Below, piece by piece: positions 48,644 through 57,446 of a DNA stretch of 64,000 bases. Numbering within the stretch: position 1 is the stretch's first letter; each line of letters starts with the position of its first letter. The position numbers and the translations under genes were made by a program. The DNA lies in NCBI RefSeq assembly GCF_022023855.1, contig NZ_CP059453.1, positions 145,001 through 209,000 on the forward strand, in the 5' to 3' direction. This DNA is from Azospirillum brasilense (GTDB lineage Bacteria; Pseudomonadota; Alphaproteobacteria; Azospirillales; Azospirillaceae). The notes beneath the pieces are model-generated. The model saw only the letters and a list, made by a program, of their open reading frames with translations. It made no database searches and was not told the origin of the DNA.

Positions 48644-51279
48644 GCCGCGCTCATGTCGATGCGGGCGGGCGGCAGACCGGCGCACCAGCGCCGCCACGCC
48701 ATGCGGTAGCCGGCCTCCACCGCCCGGACGTACCCCGCCTCGTCCATCAGCGGGGAGCGCGCCATCCGCTCGCGCAAGCCCGCGCGCTGCGCCTCCAGGA
48801 AGGCGTGGTCCGTGGCCAGCCGGACGGCGAGCGCCACGTAATCGTCCTCGCGCTCCACCACCAACGCGCCCAGCCCGACGCTGCCCAGCATCGTGGCGCC
48901 CCAGCGCGAGATCATCGCCTCCCCCGCGATGGACAGCACCGGCACCCCCATCCACAGCGCGTCGCAGGTCGTCGTCCCGCCGTTGGCGAAGACGGGGTCG
49001 AGCGCGCAATCGAGCAACCGGTAATCCTCATAGGGGTCCGGGGCGGTGCCGCGCAGCAGCAGCCGCGACTCCTCAACCCCATGGGCGGCGAAGGCGTCCA
49101 GCACCCGCCGCGCCACCCCGCCACCGGACAGCCCCCGCCATTTCAGCATCAGCCGCGCCTCCGGCACCGCCGCCAGCACCCGCCCCCACAGCGCCAGCGT
49201 GGAGGCGTTCAGCTTGGTCAGGTTGTTGAAGGAGCCGAAGGTGAACACCCCCGCCGTCTCCACCGGCGGACCGGCCGGCGGTGCCGCGGCGGACTCCGCG
49301 GGGCGGTAGCACAGCACGCTTCCCGGCAGGCGGATCAGCTTTTCCGTGTGCAGGGCGTCCGCACCCGTCGCGGCGAAGCGGTGATCGGAAAACTGGTAGT
49401 CCATCGCCGTCAGCCCCGTCGTGTTCGGGTAGAGCGGCAGGCTGACCTGGATCGGCGCCGGGCGGCGGATGAACAGCGGCATGCGGTTGCGCGACATATG
49501 CCCGCCGCAATCCACCAGCACGTCGATGCCGTCCACCCGGATCAGGCGCTCCAACTCGCCGTCCGGCAGGGCCGCGACGGCGCGCCAGCGGTCGGCCAGC
49601 GCGGCGAAGCGGTCCGTCGCCGCGTCCTTCGGCAGGTCGGCGTAATAGCAGGTTACCTCCACTGCCGACCGGTCGTGGCCCTCGATCAGCGGCAGCAGGA
49701 AATGGTAGCCCGGCCCCGGGTAGCGCTGGAAATCCGGCGACAGATAGCCGACGCGCAAACGGCGCTCCGGATCGCGGTCCACCGCGGCGAAGCGAGGGAC
49801 GGCGGGCGGCACCGGCATCACGGCGCGTTCGAACCGCCGGTGCTCCTCGAACACCGCGCCGAGGTCGACCCCTTCGGCAAAGCACAGGCAGAACAGCAGG
49901 TTGGAGCGCACCTCCGCGTCCTGCGGCGCGCGCTCCAGCGCGGCGCGCAGGGCGGCCACCGCCTCGCCATGGCGGCCGAGCGCCATCAGCGCGACGCCCA
50001 GGTTGGAACTGGCCAGCACCTCCCGCTCCGCCGTGCGCAGGGCCAGCGCCCGCCGCAGCAGGGTGAGCGCCTCGTCGAAGGCACCCGCGTCGATGGCGTG
50101 GGAGCCGAGGTTGGTCCAGCCGGCCGCCCCGTCGGGCTGCAAGGCCGACGCGCGACGGAACCACGCCCGCGCGGCCTCGGGACGCTTGGCCCGGTGCTGG
50201 ACGGCCCCGGCGTTGAGGGCGTGGCCGGCCTCCTCCGGGTCGGCGCGGACGGCGCGGCGGGCGGCGGCGGCAGCCTCCTCTTCCCGTCCCAAGGCCGACA
50301 GCGCCATGCCAAGCCCAGTCAGCGCCGTCCCGGAGTCCGGGGCCAGCGCCAGGGCGCGCCGGTAGCAACGCGGCGCCGCCGCAGGATGCCCCCGCTCCTG
50401 CCAGAGGTTGCCGAGCACCAGCAGGGCGTCGGGGGCCGGGGCCAGCGCCGCCGCCCGCTCCAACCACGCCGCCCCCTCCCGCCAGGGTCCTGTCGCGGCC
50501 AGCGCCGCGCCCAGGATCTTCGCACCTTCGCCGTGGGCCGGCTCTACCGCCATCAGCCGACGACCGGCCTCCGCCGCGCCCGACAGGTCGCCCAGCGCAT
50601 GGCACAGGCCGGTCACCTGCTCCCGCGCCTGGACGAGCAGCGGCGCCAGAGCTACGGCGCGGCGGAAGGCGGCAAGCGCATCGCGCGGGCGCCCGGCGTC
50701 GCGCAGGGCGGCGCCCTGGTTGTAGACCGCCAGCACCTCGCCGGGGGCAAGCGCCGACGCCCGCCCGTACCAGTCCGCCGCCGGACCGGGCCGTCCCAGA
50801 TCGTACAGCGCGTCGGCCAGCGCGTTGGCGGCCTCCCCATCCTCCGGCAGAAGGACCAGCAGGCGACGGAGGGCCCGCGCCGCGGCCTCCGCCCGTCCCA
50901 GTTTGACGTGGGCGGCGGCCTCCAACCGGTGATGATCGAGGGTCAGCGGGTCGAGGCGGGCGGCGTGGCCGTAGGCATCCGCGGCATCCGCCCAGCGCCC
51001 CACCGCCTCCAGCACGCGGCCCAGGTTGAGGCGGAAGACCGGCTGGGCGCCGTCCTGCGCCACCGCCTTGCGGATCAGCGCGATCCCGGATTCCGGATCG
51101 CCGGTCTGCGCCGTCAGCAGGCCCAGCAGATGCAGCGCGTCGCACTGGTCCGGCATCTGGCGCAGCACCCGCTCGTAGAGGGGCCGCGCCTGCGCCAGCC
51201 GTCCGTTCTGGTGATGGACGACGGCCTGCGCCAGCGTCTCCTGGAGCGTGGCGGGGGATGAATCGCGGCTGGCGCTCAT
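48640..51279 (-). CDS. TPR-repeat protein with GT41 (SPINDLY/OGT-like) glycosyltransferase domain
   Basis: 879 residues. About twelve tetratricopeptide repeats (roughly 10-450) are followed by an O-GlcNAc-transferase-like catalytic domain (about 500-865). Catalytic-domain landmarks are RLRVGYLSPDFQRYPGPGYH, PIQVSLPLYPNTTGLTAMDY, TFGSFNNLTKLN and NGGTTTCDALWMGVPVLS. Such bacterial enzymes glycosylate proteins, including flagellins and adhesins, or act in surface glycan assembly. It is cotranscribed with the GT9 gene. Acceptor unknown. Confidence 0.92.
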   Translation of the reverse strand: MSASRDSSPATLQETLAQAVVHHQNGRLAQARPLYERVLRQMPDQCDALHLLGLLTAQTGDPESGIALIRKAVAQDGAQPVFRLNLGRVLEAVGRWADAADAYGHAARLDPLTLDHHRLEAAAHVKLGRAEAAARALRRLLVLLPEDGEAANALADALYDLGRPGPAADWYGRASALAPGEVLAVYNQGAALRDAGRPRDALAAFRRAVALAPLLVQAREQVTGLCHALGDLSGAAEAGRRLMAVEPAHGEGAKILGAALAATGPWREGAAWLERAAALAPAPDALLVLGNLWQERGHPAAAPRCYRRALALAPDSGTALTGLGMALSALGREEEAAAAARRAVRADPEEAGHALNAGAVQHRAKRPEAARAWFRRASALQPDGAAGWTNLGSHAIDAGAFDEALTLLRRALALRTAEREVLASSNLGVALMALGRHGEAVAALRAALERAPQDAEVRSNLLFCLCFAEGVDLGAVFEEHRRFERAVMPVPPAVPRFAAVDRDPERRLRVGYLSPDFQRYPGPGYHFLLPLIEGHDRSAVEVTCYYADLPKDAATDRFAALADRWRAVAALPDGELERLIRVDGIDVLVDCGGHMSRNRMPLFIRRPAPIQVSLPLYPNTTGLTAMDYQFSDHRFAATGADALHTEKLIRLPGSVLCYRPAESAAAPPAGPPVETAGVFTFGSFNNLTKLNASTLALWGRVLAAVPEARLMLKWRGLSGGGVARRVLDAFAAHGVEESRLLLRGTAPDPYEDYRLLDCALDPVFANGGTTTCDALWMGVPVLSIAGEAMISRWGATMLGSVGLGALVVEREDDYVALAVRLATDHAFLEAQRAGLRERMARSPLMDEAGYVRAVEAGYRMAWRRWCAGLPPARIDMSAA

Positions 51280-51461
51280 GACGGTCCGTTCGGCTGGCCC
51301 CTGGACAGGGCGTCGGGGGGCGCAGTGTAGCGCGCCAGCACGACCACGGGTACGAATGGCTTGATGCCGTCGGGATCATCCGGCCGCAAATTTCCGATCC
51401 GGACCGCGCAGGAGTTCCCGACCGACCGCGTATCATTGGCCACAAGGCGCGCCGAGGCCGG

Positions 51462-52073
51462 ATGGAATTCGGTGCCTGGGAAGGAGCAGAGGATGGCCGC
51501 GTGGCGGTGATCGACGAGGATGACGACGAATCGCTGATGGCCGAAACGGCCACGGGAAACCGGGCGGCCTTCGACCGGCTGACCCGCCGTCACTTGCGCC
51601 GGAGCCTCGCGCTCGCCCGCCGGGTGGTCGGCAACGCGAGCGACGCGGAGGAGGTCGTGCAGGACGCCTTCCTGCAGATTTGGACTCACGCCGACCGCTG
51701 GCGCGGCGACGGGACCCGCTTTTCCACGTGGCTCTACCGCATCGTCGTCAACCGCTCGATCGACTACCGCCGCCGTAAGAGCTTCCAGCCCCTGAACGAC
51801 GCCGTGGAGATCGTCGACCCGGCCATCGGCGCCGACGGGCTGCTGGAGGAGCGCCAGCTCGGTGCTGCGGTGGACGCGGCGATCGCCGCCTTGCCGGAAC
51901 GGCAGCGGGCGGCGCTCAGCCTGTGCTACTACCAGGAGATGAGTTGCGCGGAAGCATCGGAGGTTCTTCACGTTTCGGTCTCGGCCATGGAAAGCCTGCT
52001 GGTCCGGGCGCGGCGCATGGTCCGCACCCGTCTCAACTCCCTGATCCGTCAGAAGGACGGCGACGAGAAATGA
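51462..52073 (+). CDS. ECF RNA polymerase sigma factor
   Basis: Sigma-70 family, extracytoplasmic-function type, 203 residues. Region 2 (about 35-100) has RRVVGNASDAEEVVQDAFLQ and DGTRFSTWLYRIVVNRSID; region 4 (about 140-190) has LPERQRAALSLCYYQEMSCA. ATG 51462 is used, although an in-frame GTG at 51501 is possible. The next two genes overlap it by four bases each in turn, encoding a one-helix protein and a periplasmic metal-sensor-like protein, the typical CnrH-like arrangement. Confidence 0.92.
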   Translation: MEFGAWEGAEDGRVAVIDEDDDESLMAETATGNRAAFDRLTRRHLRRSLALARRVVGNASDAEEVVQDAFLQIWTHADRWRGDGTRFSTWLYRIVVNRSIDYRRRKSFQPLNDAVEIVDPAIGADGLLEERQLGAAVDAAIAALPERQRAALSLCYYQEMSCAEASEVLHVSVSAMESLLVRARRMVRTRLNSLIRQKDGDEK

Positions 52074-52498
52074 CACTCAAAGAGTTCAAGCGCTTCGCCG
52101 ACCTCTACGGCGGCGACATCGACCGCTGGCCCAGGACGGACGGCGTCGATGCCCTGATCCTTCTCGAAAACTCCGCCGAGGCGCGGGCCATCCTGGCCGA
52201 CGCCGCGGCGCTGGACGCGCTGCTCGACCGCGCCGCCCCGGCGGTGGAGGAGAGCAGCGTGCAGCGGGTGATGGACGGCATCGCGGCAAGGCTGGACGCG
52301 CCGGCGGAGGCCGCCCCCGTCCCTTGGAGCCTTTCGGCCCCGCCCATGCGCTTCTGGCCGACCGCGGGTTTCCTCGCCGCCATGGGCATGGTGGGCTTCC
52401 TGGCCGCCGTCCAGGGCATCCTGCCGGTGCAAACCCCCCAGGCGAACGGTTACGCGGAGGTGGTGGTGACCAGCAGCTATCTGGGAGCGATCCGATGA
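52070..52498 (+). CDS. Probable membrane-bound anti-sigma factor
   Basis: 142 residues. The cytoplasmic N-terminus LKEFKRFADLYGGDIDRWPR and acidic/alanine-rich middle are followed by a single membrane helix (about 95-115). It overlaps the sigma factor gene as ATGA and the sensor gene likewise, so the three are made together. Anti-sigma function is inferred from position and topology. Confidence 0.85.
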   Translation: MTLKEFKRFADLYGGDIDRWPRTDGVDALILLENSAEARAILADAAALDALLDRAAPAVEESSVQRVMDGIAARLDAPAEAAPVPWSLSAPPMRFWPTAGFLAAMGMVGFLAAVQGILPVQTPQANGYAEVVVTSSYLGAIR

Positions 52499-52962
52499 GC
52501 CGGACCATCGGCGGTCCCACCGCCCCGCGCCGCTGGCCCTGGTATCTTCTGGTCGGCTCGCTCGGCATGAACATGCTGCTGGGCGGCATCCTGGCCGCGC
52601 AGGCGCTGCACCTTCTGCCCCCGCCCCCACCGCCCGATCCCGGCCAGGGGATCGCGCGTCTGGTCGAACGGGCGGAGCGGGAACTGTCCCCCGCCGACGC
52701 AGCGGTCCTGCGCCGCGGCTACGAGGCGGAGCGCGCGACGATCAACCGCATGCACGAGAACATGGAGTCGATGCGCCGTCGGCTTCACGACAGCATGCAG
52801 GCCCCCGCCTTCGAGCCGGAAAGCCTGCGGCGCGCGCTCGAACAGGCCCACGCCGCCGAGGCCGACCTGCGCGGCCGTCTGGACAACCGCGCGATCGAGG
52901 TGCTCAGCCAACTGTCCCCCGAGGGACGCCGCAAGCTGCTGGAGATGGGACCGCCCCGTTAA
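52495..52962 (+). CDS. Periplasmic heavy-metal sensor-like protein (CnrX/ZraP-type)
   Basis: 155 residues. An N-terminal membrane anchor (about 15-38) is followed by a proline run and a helical-hairpin periplasmic domain rich in Arg/Glu, as in CnrX and NccX (RAERELSPADAAVLRRGYEA, LSQLSPEGRRKLLEMGP). The metal ligands of CnrX (several His) are not evident, as only a few His remain. It therefore may sense another envelope signal. Confidence 0.85.
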   Translation: MSRTIGGPTAPRRWPWYLLVGSLGMNMLLGGILAAQALHLLPPPPPPDPGQGIARLVERAERELSPADAAVLRRGYEAERATINRMHENMESMRRRLHDSMQAPAFEPESLRRALEQAHAAEADLRGRLDNRAIEVLSQLSPEGRRKLLEMGPPR

Positions 52963-52966
52963 GCCG

Positions 52967-53497
52967 TCAGGCCGCCTCCCCGCCGGGCGCCAGCCGGGCG
53001 GCGGCGTTCGCGGCCCCCATGGCGAGCGCCGCCTCGCGGGCGGTCAGACCGCGGGCGTCCCGCGCGTCGGGGTCGGCGCCGCTGACCAGCAGAACCTCCA
53101 CCATGTCCACACGGTCGAACATGGCGGCGGTCATCAGCGCCGTCCGTCCGTCCGGCCCGCAGCCGTCCACCGCGGCCCCCTCCTCCAGCAGAACGCGCAG
53201 CACCGCGCCGTCGCCCTTGAAGGCGGCGGCGGCCAGCGGCGTCTGCCCGCGGTCGTTCGCCAGTTCCGGATCGGCGCCGTGGCGCATCAGGTTGCGGGCC
53301 AGCTCGGCATGGCCATGATAGCTGGCCAGCATCAGCAGGCTGTCGCCCTTGTCGTTGCGCAGGTTGGCCGGCAGGCCCATCTCCAGCAGCTCGGTCAGTT
53401 CGGCGGTGCCGCCGGAGCGCGCCCAGTGGAACAGCTTCCCGGCGAAGGCGATGGTGTCCTCGTCGAGTTCCCTGCGCGGCTCCCCCTGCGCTCCCAT
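52967..53497 (-). CDS. Ankyrin-repeat protein
   Basis: 176 residues with about four ankyrin repeats (NDKGDSLLMLASYHGHAELA, NDRGQTPLAAAAFKGDGAVL, GPDGRTALMTAAMFDRVDMV, DARGLTAREAALAMG). No signal peptide; a cytoplasmic protein-binding scaffold. Converges on the sensor gene with 4 bp between stops. ATG 53497 (MGAQGEPRRELDED). Confidence 0.9.
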   Translation of the reverse strand: MGAQGEPRRELDEDTIAFAGKLFHWARSGGTAELTELLEMGLPANLRNDKGDSLLMLASYHGHAELARNLMRHGADPELANDRGQTPLAAAAFKGDGAVLRVLLEEGAAVDGCGPDGRTALMTAAMFDRVDMVEVLLVSGADPDARDARGLTAREAALAMGAANAAARLAPGGEAA

Positions 53498-53526
53498 GGC
53501 GGCGCTCCCCCGATCAGGATCTGGGC

Positions 53527-54447
53527 TCAAACCGGGGAAACAGCCGCCGCAGCGCTTTGTTGCGCCATCTCGTCGCGCGCCTCCTCCAGCAGCCAGCCGC
53601 GGAAGGCGGCGACGGCGGGGCGGTCCTGCATTCCCTCCGGACAGACGAACCAGTAGCTGCCGGACGACGCCTCGATCTCCGGGAAGGGCAGGACGAGCCG
53701 CCCCGCCGCCACGTCCTCGGCGCACAGCATGCGGTCGGCGACGGTGGCGCCCATCCCGGCGGCGGCGGCCTGCATCGCCGGGTCCATGGCGTCGAATACC
53801 GCGCCCTGCCGCAGCGCCTCGAAGAAGGGCAGCCCGGCCGCGGCCAGCCAGGCCCGCCAGTCCTGCCCCTCCGAACAGCCGTGCAGCAGCGTGATGGCGC
53901 CGAGGTCCATCGGCACCCGCAACCGCTCCGCAAGGGCCGGCGGACAGACCACGGTCAAGCGCTCCGGCAGCACCTCCACGGCGGAGAAGCCCGGCGGCAC
54001 CTCCCGGCAATAGGGAATGGCGGCGTCGAATTCCTGCGGGTCGAACTCCAACCCGCTGCTCCAGGCGACGGTCACCCGCACCTGCACGTCGGGGTGGCGC
54101 GCCTGGAAGCGGACCAGTCGCGGCATCAACCAGCGGATGCCGAAGGAGAAGGCCACCCTGATCCGCAAATCACGCCCCCGCGCCGCCAGCCGCGCCGCCG
54201 TGCCGGCGATGCGGTCGAAGGACTCCGACAGCACCGGCAACAGGGCGCGTCCGTCGTCGGTCAGTTCGACCCGGCGGGTCAGCCGCCGGAACAGCGGCAC
54301 GCCCAGCCACTCCTCCAGCCCCATGATCTGCCGGCTGACCGCACCCTGCGTCACGCACAGCTCGTCCGCCGCCTTGGAGAAGCTCTCGTGGCGGGCCGCC
54401 GCCTCGAAGGCGCGCAGGGCGTGAAGGGGCGGCAGGGCACGCCGCAT
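53527..54447 (-). CDS. LysR-family (GcvA-like) transcriptional regulator
   Basis: 306 residues. Winged helix with LPPLHALRAFEAAARHESFS and LCVTQGAVSRQIMGLEEWLG, then the LysR substrate domain. ATG 54447 is preferred for GGAG seven bases upstream; ATG 54459 is in frame. It is divergent from the DUF1127 gene across about 120 bp. It shows the same subgroup as the LysR at 15242. Confidence 0.92.
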   Translation of the reverse strand: MRRALPPLHALRAFEAAARHESFSKAADELCVTQGAVSRQIMGLEEWLGVPLFRRLTRRVELTDDGRALLPVLSESFDRIAGTAARLAARGRDLRIRVAFSFGIRWLMPRLVRFQARHPDVQVRVTVAWSSGLEFDPQEFDAAIPYCREVPPGFSAVEVLPERLTVVCPPALAERLRVPMDLGAITLLHGCSEGQDWRAWLAAAGLPFFEALRQGAVFDAMDPAMQAAAAGMGATVADRMLCAEDVAAGRLVLPFPEIEASSGSYWFVCPEGMQDRPAVAAFRGWLLEEARDEMAQQSAAAAVSPV

Positions 54448-54564
54448 GGGACGCTCCATGGATGACTTTCGCTCATCCATCTTATGAGAAAGCATGGTTT
54501 GTCGTCCAGGCACCGACGCGCGATTTTCCAGCTTCGAGGAATGACCGACCGGCGGGAGGGCCGC

Positions 54565-54789
54565 ATGACGAGCATGAGCGGAACGCACGACAAGCGGCGC
54601 AGCGGAACGACCGCCGGCCCCACCACCAGCCCCACCGCCGGCTCCTGGCTCGCCCGCCTGAACGGCTGGCGGGAGCGGCGGGCGTTGCGCCGCGCTCTGG
54701 CCCGGATGGACGCGCATCTCTGGGCCGACCTCGGCTTCGACGAGGCGGCGGCGCGCGAGGAAATGGGCAAGCCGTTCTGGAAAGGGTGA
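54565..54789 (+). CDS. DUF1127 domain small protein
   Basis: 74 residues. The C-terminal domain WLARLNGWRERRALRRALARM followed by WADLGFDEAAAREEMGKPFW is the arginine-rich DUF1127 (YjiS-like) motif, often linked to RNA metabolism, phosphate or carbon responses. ATG 54565 has GGGAGGG upstream; an ATG at 54541 is in frame. Transcribed away from the LysR gene, which may regulate it. Confidence 0.8.
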   Translation: MTSMSGTHDKRRSGTTAGPTTSPTAGSWLARLNGWRERRALRRALARMDAHLWADLGFDEAAAREEMGKPFWKG

Positions 54790-54802
54790 ACGGACCGGCG
54801 GC

Positions 54803-55714
54803 TCAGGGCGACCGGTAGGCGCTGCCGTCCTCGGCGCGGGCGGGTGCGTCGACGTAGGTCCCGTGGTCCGGCACGGCGATCCGGTCGAAATCGCGGGCAA
54901 GCTCATGGAGCGCCGCCCGCATGCCGCTTCCCCGCATGGCGGGACCGTGGCCAGTGACCGCAAGTTCGGGCTCAAGCCCCGCCAGCAGCGCCACCGAGTC
55001 CCGCGCCTTCTGCCAATCCGTCGTGTAGTACATGGGCGGACCGTGCATCTCCGGGTCCTGGACGGCCACCGCGTAGGCGGATTCCTGGCGGGTCGTGATG
55101 AAGGCGTCGCCCGCGATGAGGCTGCGGTCCGCCGCGCGCCAGAAGGAGACGTGCCCGGGGCTGTGCCCCGGCGTCGCGAGCCAGCGCCATCCCGGCATAC
55201 CCGGAATGCTGCCGTCCTCCGGAAGGCGGCGCAGCCGGCCACCCACATTCACCGGCCCGCGGGGGTAGAGCGGCGCCATCAGGGACATCAGGCCGCCGCC
55301 GACCGACGGATCGGGCGGCGGATAGGACGCGCTGCCATCGAGATAGGGATGCTCCAGCCCGTGGGCGTAGACGGGCGCTTCCCAGCGCTTGGCCAGCTCT
55401 TCAAGGGCGCCGACATGGTCGAAATGCCCGTGGGTCATCACGATGGCCGCGGGTCGCGAGTCCGGCCCGAACCGCTCCTCCGCCGCCCTGGCGATGAGGC
55501 CCGCCATGCCCATGATACCGGCGTCGATCAGCACCCACTGCCTGTCACTGGGCCGGTCGCCGCCCCCCGGCGCGCCGACGAAGACGACGTTGACGATGGC
55601 GAGCCGCCGGTAGGCCAGATCGGGGGCGATCTCGTGCATGCCGTCGTCGCGCGCCCGGTCCCGCTCCGGATCGTCGGCACGCCCCGCGGAATCGAGAGGG
55701 ATCTGCCGCGCCAT
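54803..55714 (-). CDS. Metallo-beta-lactamase fold hydrolase
   Basis: 303 residues. The di-zinc motif THGHFDH gives H95, H97, D99 and H100. Further ligands are H in TPGHSPGH, D in LIAGDAFITT and H in AVTGHGPAM. There is no signal peptide, so it is probably a cytoplasmic glyoxalase-II-like or lactonase-type hydrolase. ATG 55714 (MARQIPLDSAGR). Substrate cannot be inferred. Confidence 0.9.
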   Translation of the reverse strand: MARQIPLDSAGRADDPERDRARDDGMHEIAPDLAYRRLAIVNVVFVGAPGGGDRPSDRQWVLIDAGIMGMAGLIARAAEERFGPDSRPAAIVMTHGHFDHVGALEELAKRWEAPVYAHGLEHPYLDGSASYPPPDPSVGGGLMSLMAPLYPRGPVNVGGRLRRLPEDGSIPGMPGWRWLATPGHSPGHVSFWRAADRSLIAGDAFITTRQESAYAVAVQDPEMHGPPMYYTTDWQKARDSVALLAGLEPELAVTGHGPAMRGSGMRAALHELARDFDRIAVPDHGTYVDAPARAEDGSAYRSP

Positions 55715-55815
55715 GCGCCGTCCTCCGTGCTGCGATGGGTGAGGGTCGGCACCACTCACCATTCGTAGGCAAACTGAAGGTGCCGACGATGGTTCCCCAC
55801 GCAGGGTGGTGGCGG

Positions 55816-56211
55816 CTACTCCATTGGCTGATCGAGCGGGCGGCCCAGCGCCCCACCCGCCGCCGCCCCCAGGGCGCAGCCCAGCGCCGCCGCCGGGCCG
55901 GTCGCCGGCAGGGCGGCCCCGCCGGTCGCCGCCCCCGCAGCGACGGCGCCCGTCGCCCCCATCGCCCCGCCGGTCAGACAGCCGAGCGTCAGCCCCGCCA
56001 CCGTATGCCGGTTCTGGTACAGCAGGGCGCCGCCGAGGATGATCGCGCGCTCCGCCCCGTCGCGCAGCCCGCCCGCACTGTCGGACAGCCAGCCACGCCA
56101 TTCCGCCCGCCCCTCCGATGCTGGCGACGCGGCCTGGGCCACCGGTGCGGCCATAAGCACCAGCGTGGCGAGGCCCGCCGCGGCGAGGGGACGGCACGTC
56201 CTGTGTCGCAT
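55816..56211 (-). CDS. Secreted glycine-zipper hypothetical protein
   Basis: 131 residues. Signal peptide at about 1-27 (VAQAA before SPASE). The C-terminal half is a glycine/alanine-rich double hydrophobic zipper (TLGCLTGGAMGATGAVAAGA and ALGCALGAAAGGALG). AAGGAGCTTCCC precedes ATG 56211. Probably an envelope-associated protein; no precise function. Confidence 0.75.
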   Translation of the reverse strand: MRHRTCRPLAAAGLATLVLMAAPVAQAASPASEGRAEWRGWLSDSAGGLRDGAERAIILGGALLYQNRHTVAGLTLGCLTGGAMGATGAVAAGAATGGAALPATGPAAALGCALGAAAGGALGRPLDQPME

Positions 56212-56402
56212 GGGAAGCTCCTTTTTCCAGGCCGTGAGGATACGCCATCGTGGCCGGAACGCCGTCCCGAAAGCAGGGATGAGCGGCCGCCGGCCGGGCT
56301 ACCCCCTTCGCGTCGGGCCTGTAGTAGATACTTACTGCCACGCTGACAATCCGTCTCACTAACATTCATGCTGGAGCCACCAACCGGAACGGAGCCAGCC
56401 CC

Positions 56403-56798
56403 ATGGCCAAGGCCATCCACATGATGATCCGAGTCCTCGACGAGGAACGGTCGCGGGATTTCTACGCCCGCGCGTTCGGCCTGGAATGCGCCGACCGCTA
56501 CGCCTTCGACGGCTTCACCCTGGTCTATCTGCGCAACGCCGAAAACGACTTCGAGATCGAGCTGACCATCAACCACGGCCGCAGCGAACCCTACGCCCAC
56601 GGCGACGGCTACGGCCATCTGGCCGTCTGCGTCGAGGATCTGGACGGGGAACACCGGCGCTTCACCGCGCTCGGCTACGGCCCCAACCCGATCAAGGAGT
56701 TCGCGCGGGACGGCGCGCTGATGGCCCGCTTCTTCTTCGTCCAGGACCCCGACGGCTACAAGATCGAGGTCCTGCAGCGCCACGGCCGCTACCGCTGA
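56403..56798 (+). CDS. VOC-family (glyoxalase/bleomycin resistance) protein, lactoylglutathione lyase-like
   Basis: 131 residues. The glyoxalase I pattern is clear: MIRVLDEERSRDFYARAFGL, FEIELTINHG, GYGHLAVCVEDLD and QDPDGYKIEVLQR. Candidate metal ligands are H6, E51, H73 and E122. Glyoxalase I would isomerise methylglyoxal hemithioacetal, of interest because mgsA is in the same window. Specificity is unproven. Confidence 0.88.
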   Translation: MAKAIHMMIRVLDEERSRDFYARAFGLECADRYAFDGFTLVYLRNAENDFEIELTINHGRSEPYAHGDGYGHLAVCVEDLDGEHRRFTALGYGPNPIKEFARDGALMARFFFVQDPDGYKIEVLQRHGRYR

Positions 56799-56851
56799 CA
56801 CAGGCGCGGCCCCCTCGAAGCAAAAATCATAATCGGTCTTGGGAGGAAGCC

Positions 56852-57418
56852 ATGCGTTCTCCGACGAGCACAACAGCAAAACCCGTCCCGAACCCCACCA
56901 TGCACCGGCGCGCCTTCCTGGCGGCCTCGGCCACCGCCGCGGCGGCGACGGCCATCCTGGTGTCGGGCGGGGCGATCCTCTGCCCGCGCGAGGCCTGGGG
57001 GTATGAGACCAAGGCGCTGGCGCCCGACACCATGCGCTCGCTGATCCGGGTGTCGCGGGACATCTACCCGCACGACCGGCTGGCCGACCGCTTCTACGCC
57101 GTCGCCATGAAGGCGCAGGACGAGAAGGCGGCCGCCGACGCCGCGCTCAAGGAGCTGTACGAGTCCGGCATGGCGAAGCTCGACCGGCTGGCCAAGGCCA
57201 AGCACGACGCGCCCTACGCGGAGGTCGGCTGGGAGGCCGACCGGGTCCGGCTGCTGCACGAGATCGAGGCCGATCCCTTCTTCCAGACGGTGCGCGGCGG
57301 GCTGGTCACCGGGATCTACAACAACCAGGAGGTCTGGCCGCTCTTCGGCTACGAGGGCGAGAGCGCGGCCAAGGGCGGCTACATCGACCGCGGATTCAAC
57401 GACATCGAGTGGCTCTGA
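56852..57418 (+). CDS. Gluconate 2-dehydrogenase subunit 3-like protein, Tat-exported
   Basis: Small subunit of a GMC-type membrane dehydrogenase, 188 residues. Residues around 20-45 carry a twin-arginine signal, MHRRAFLAASATAAAATA. The rest matches the subunit 3 family (RVSRDIYPHDRLADRFYAVA, GIYNNQEVWPLFGYEGESAAKGGY). GGGAGGAAGCC precedes ATG 56852. The GMC large subunit follows after 28 bp; its lack of a signal suggests it is carried out by this subunit. Confidence 0.9.
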   Translation: MRSPTSTTAKPVPNPTMHRRAFLAASATAAAATAILVSGGAILCPREAWGYETKALAPDTMRSLIRVSRDIYPHDRLADRFYAVAMKAQDEKAAADAALKELYESGMAKLDRLAKAKHDAPYAEVGWEADRVRLLHEIEADPFFQTVRGGLVTGIYNNQEVWPLFGYEGESAAKGGYIDRGFNDIEWL

Positions 57419-57446
57419 CCACCGTCCCAGGAAGGATGTTTCAGCC

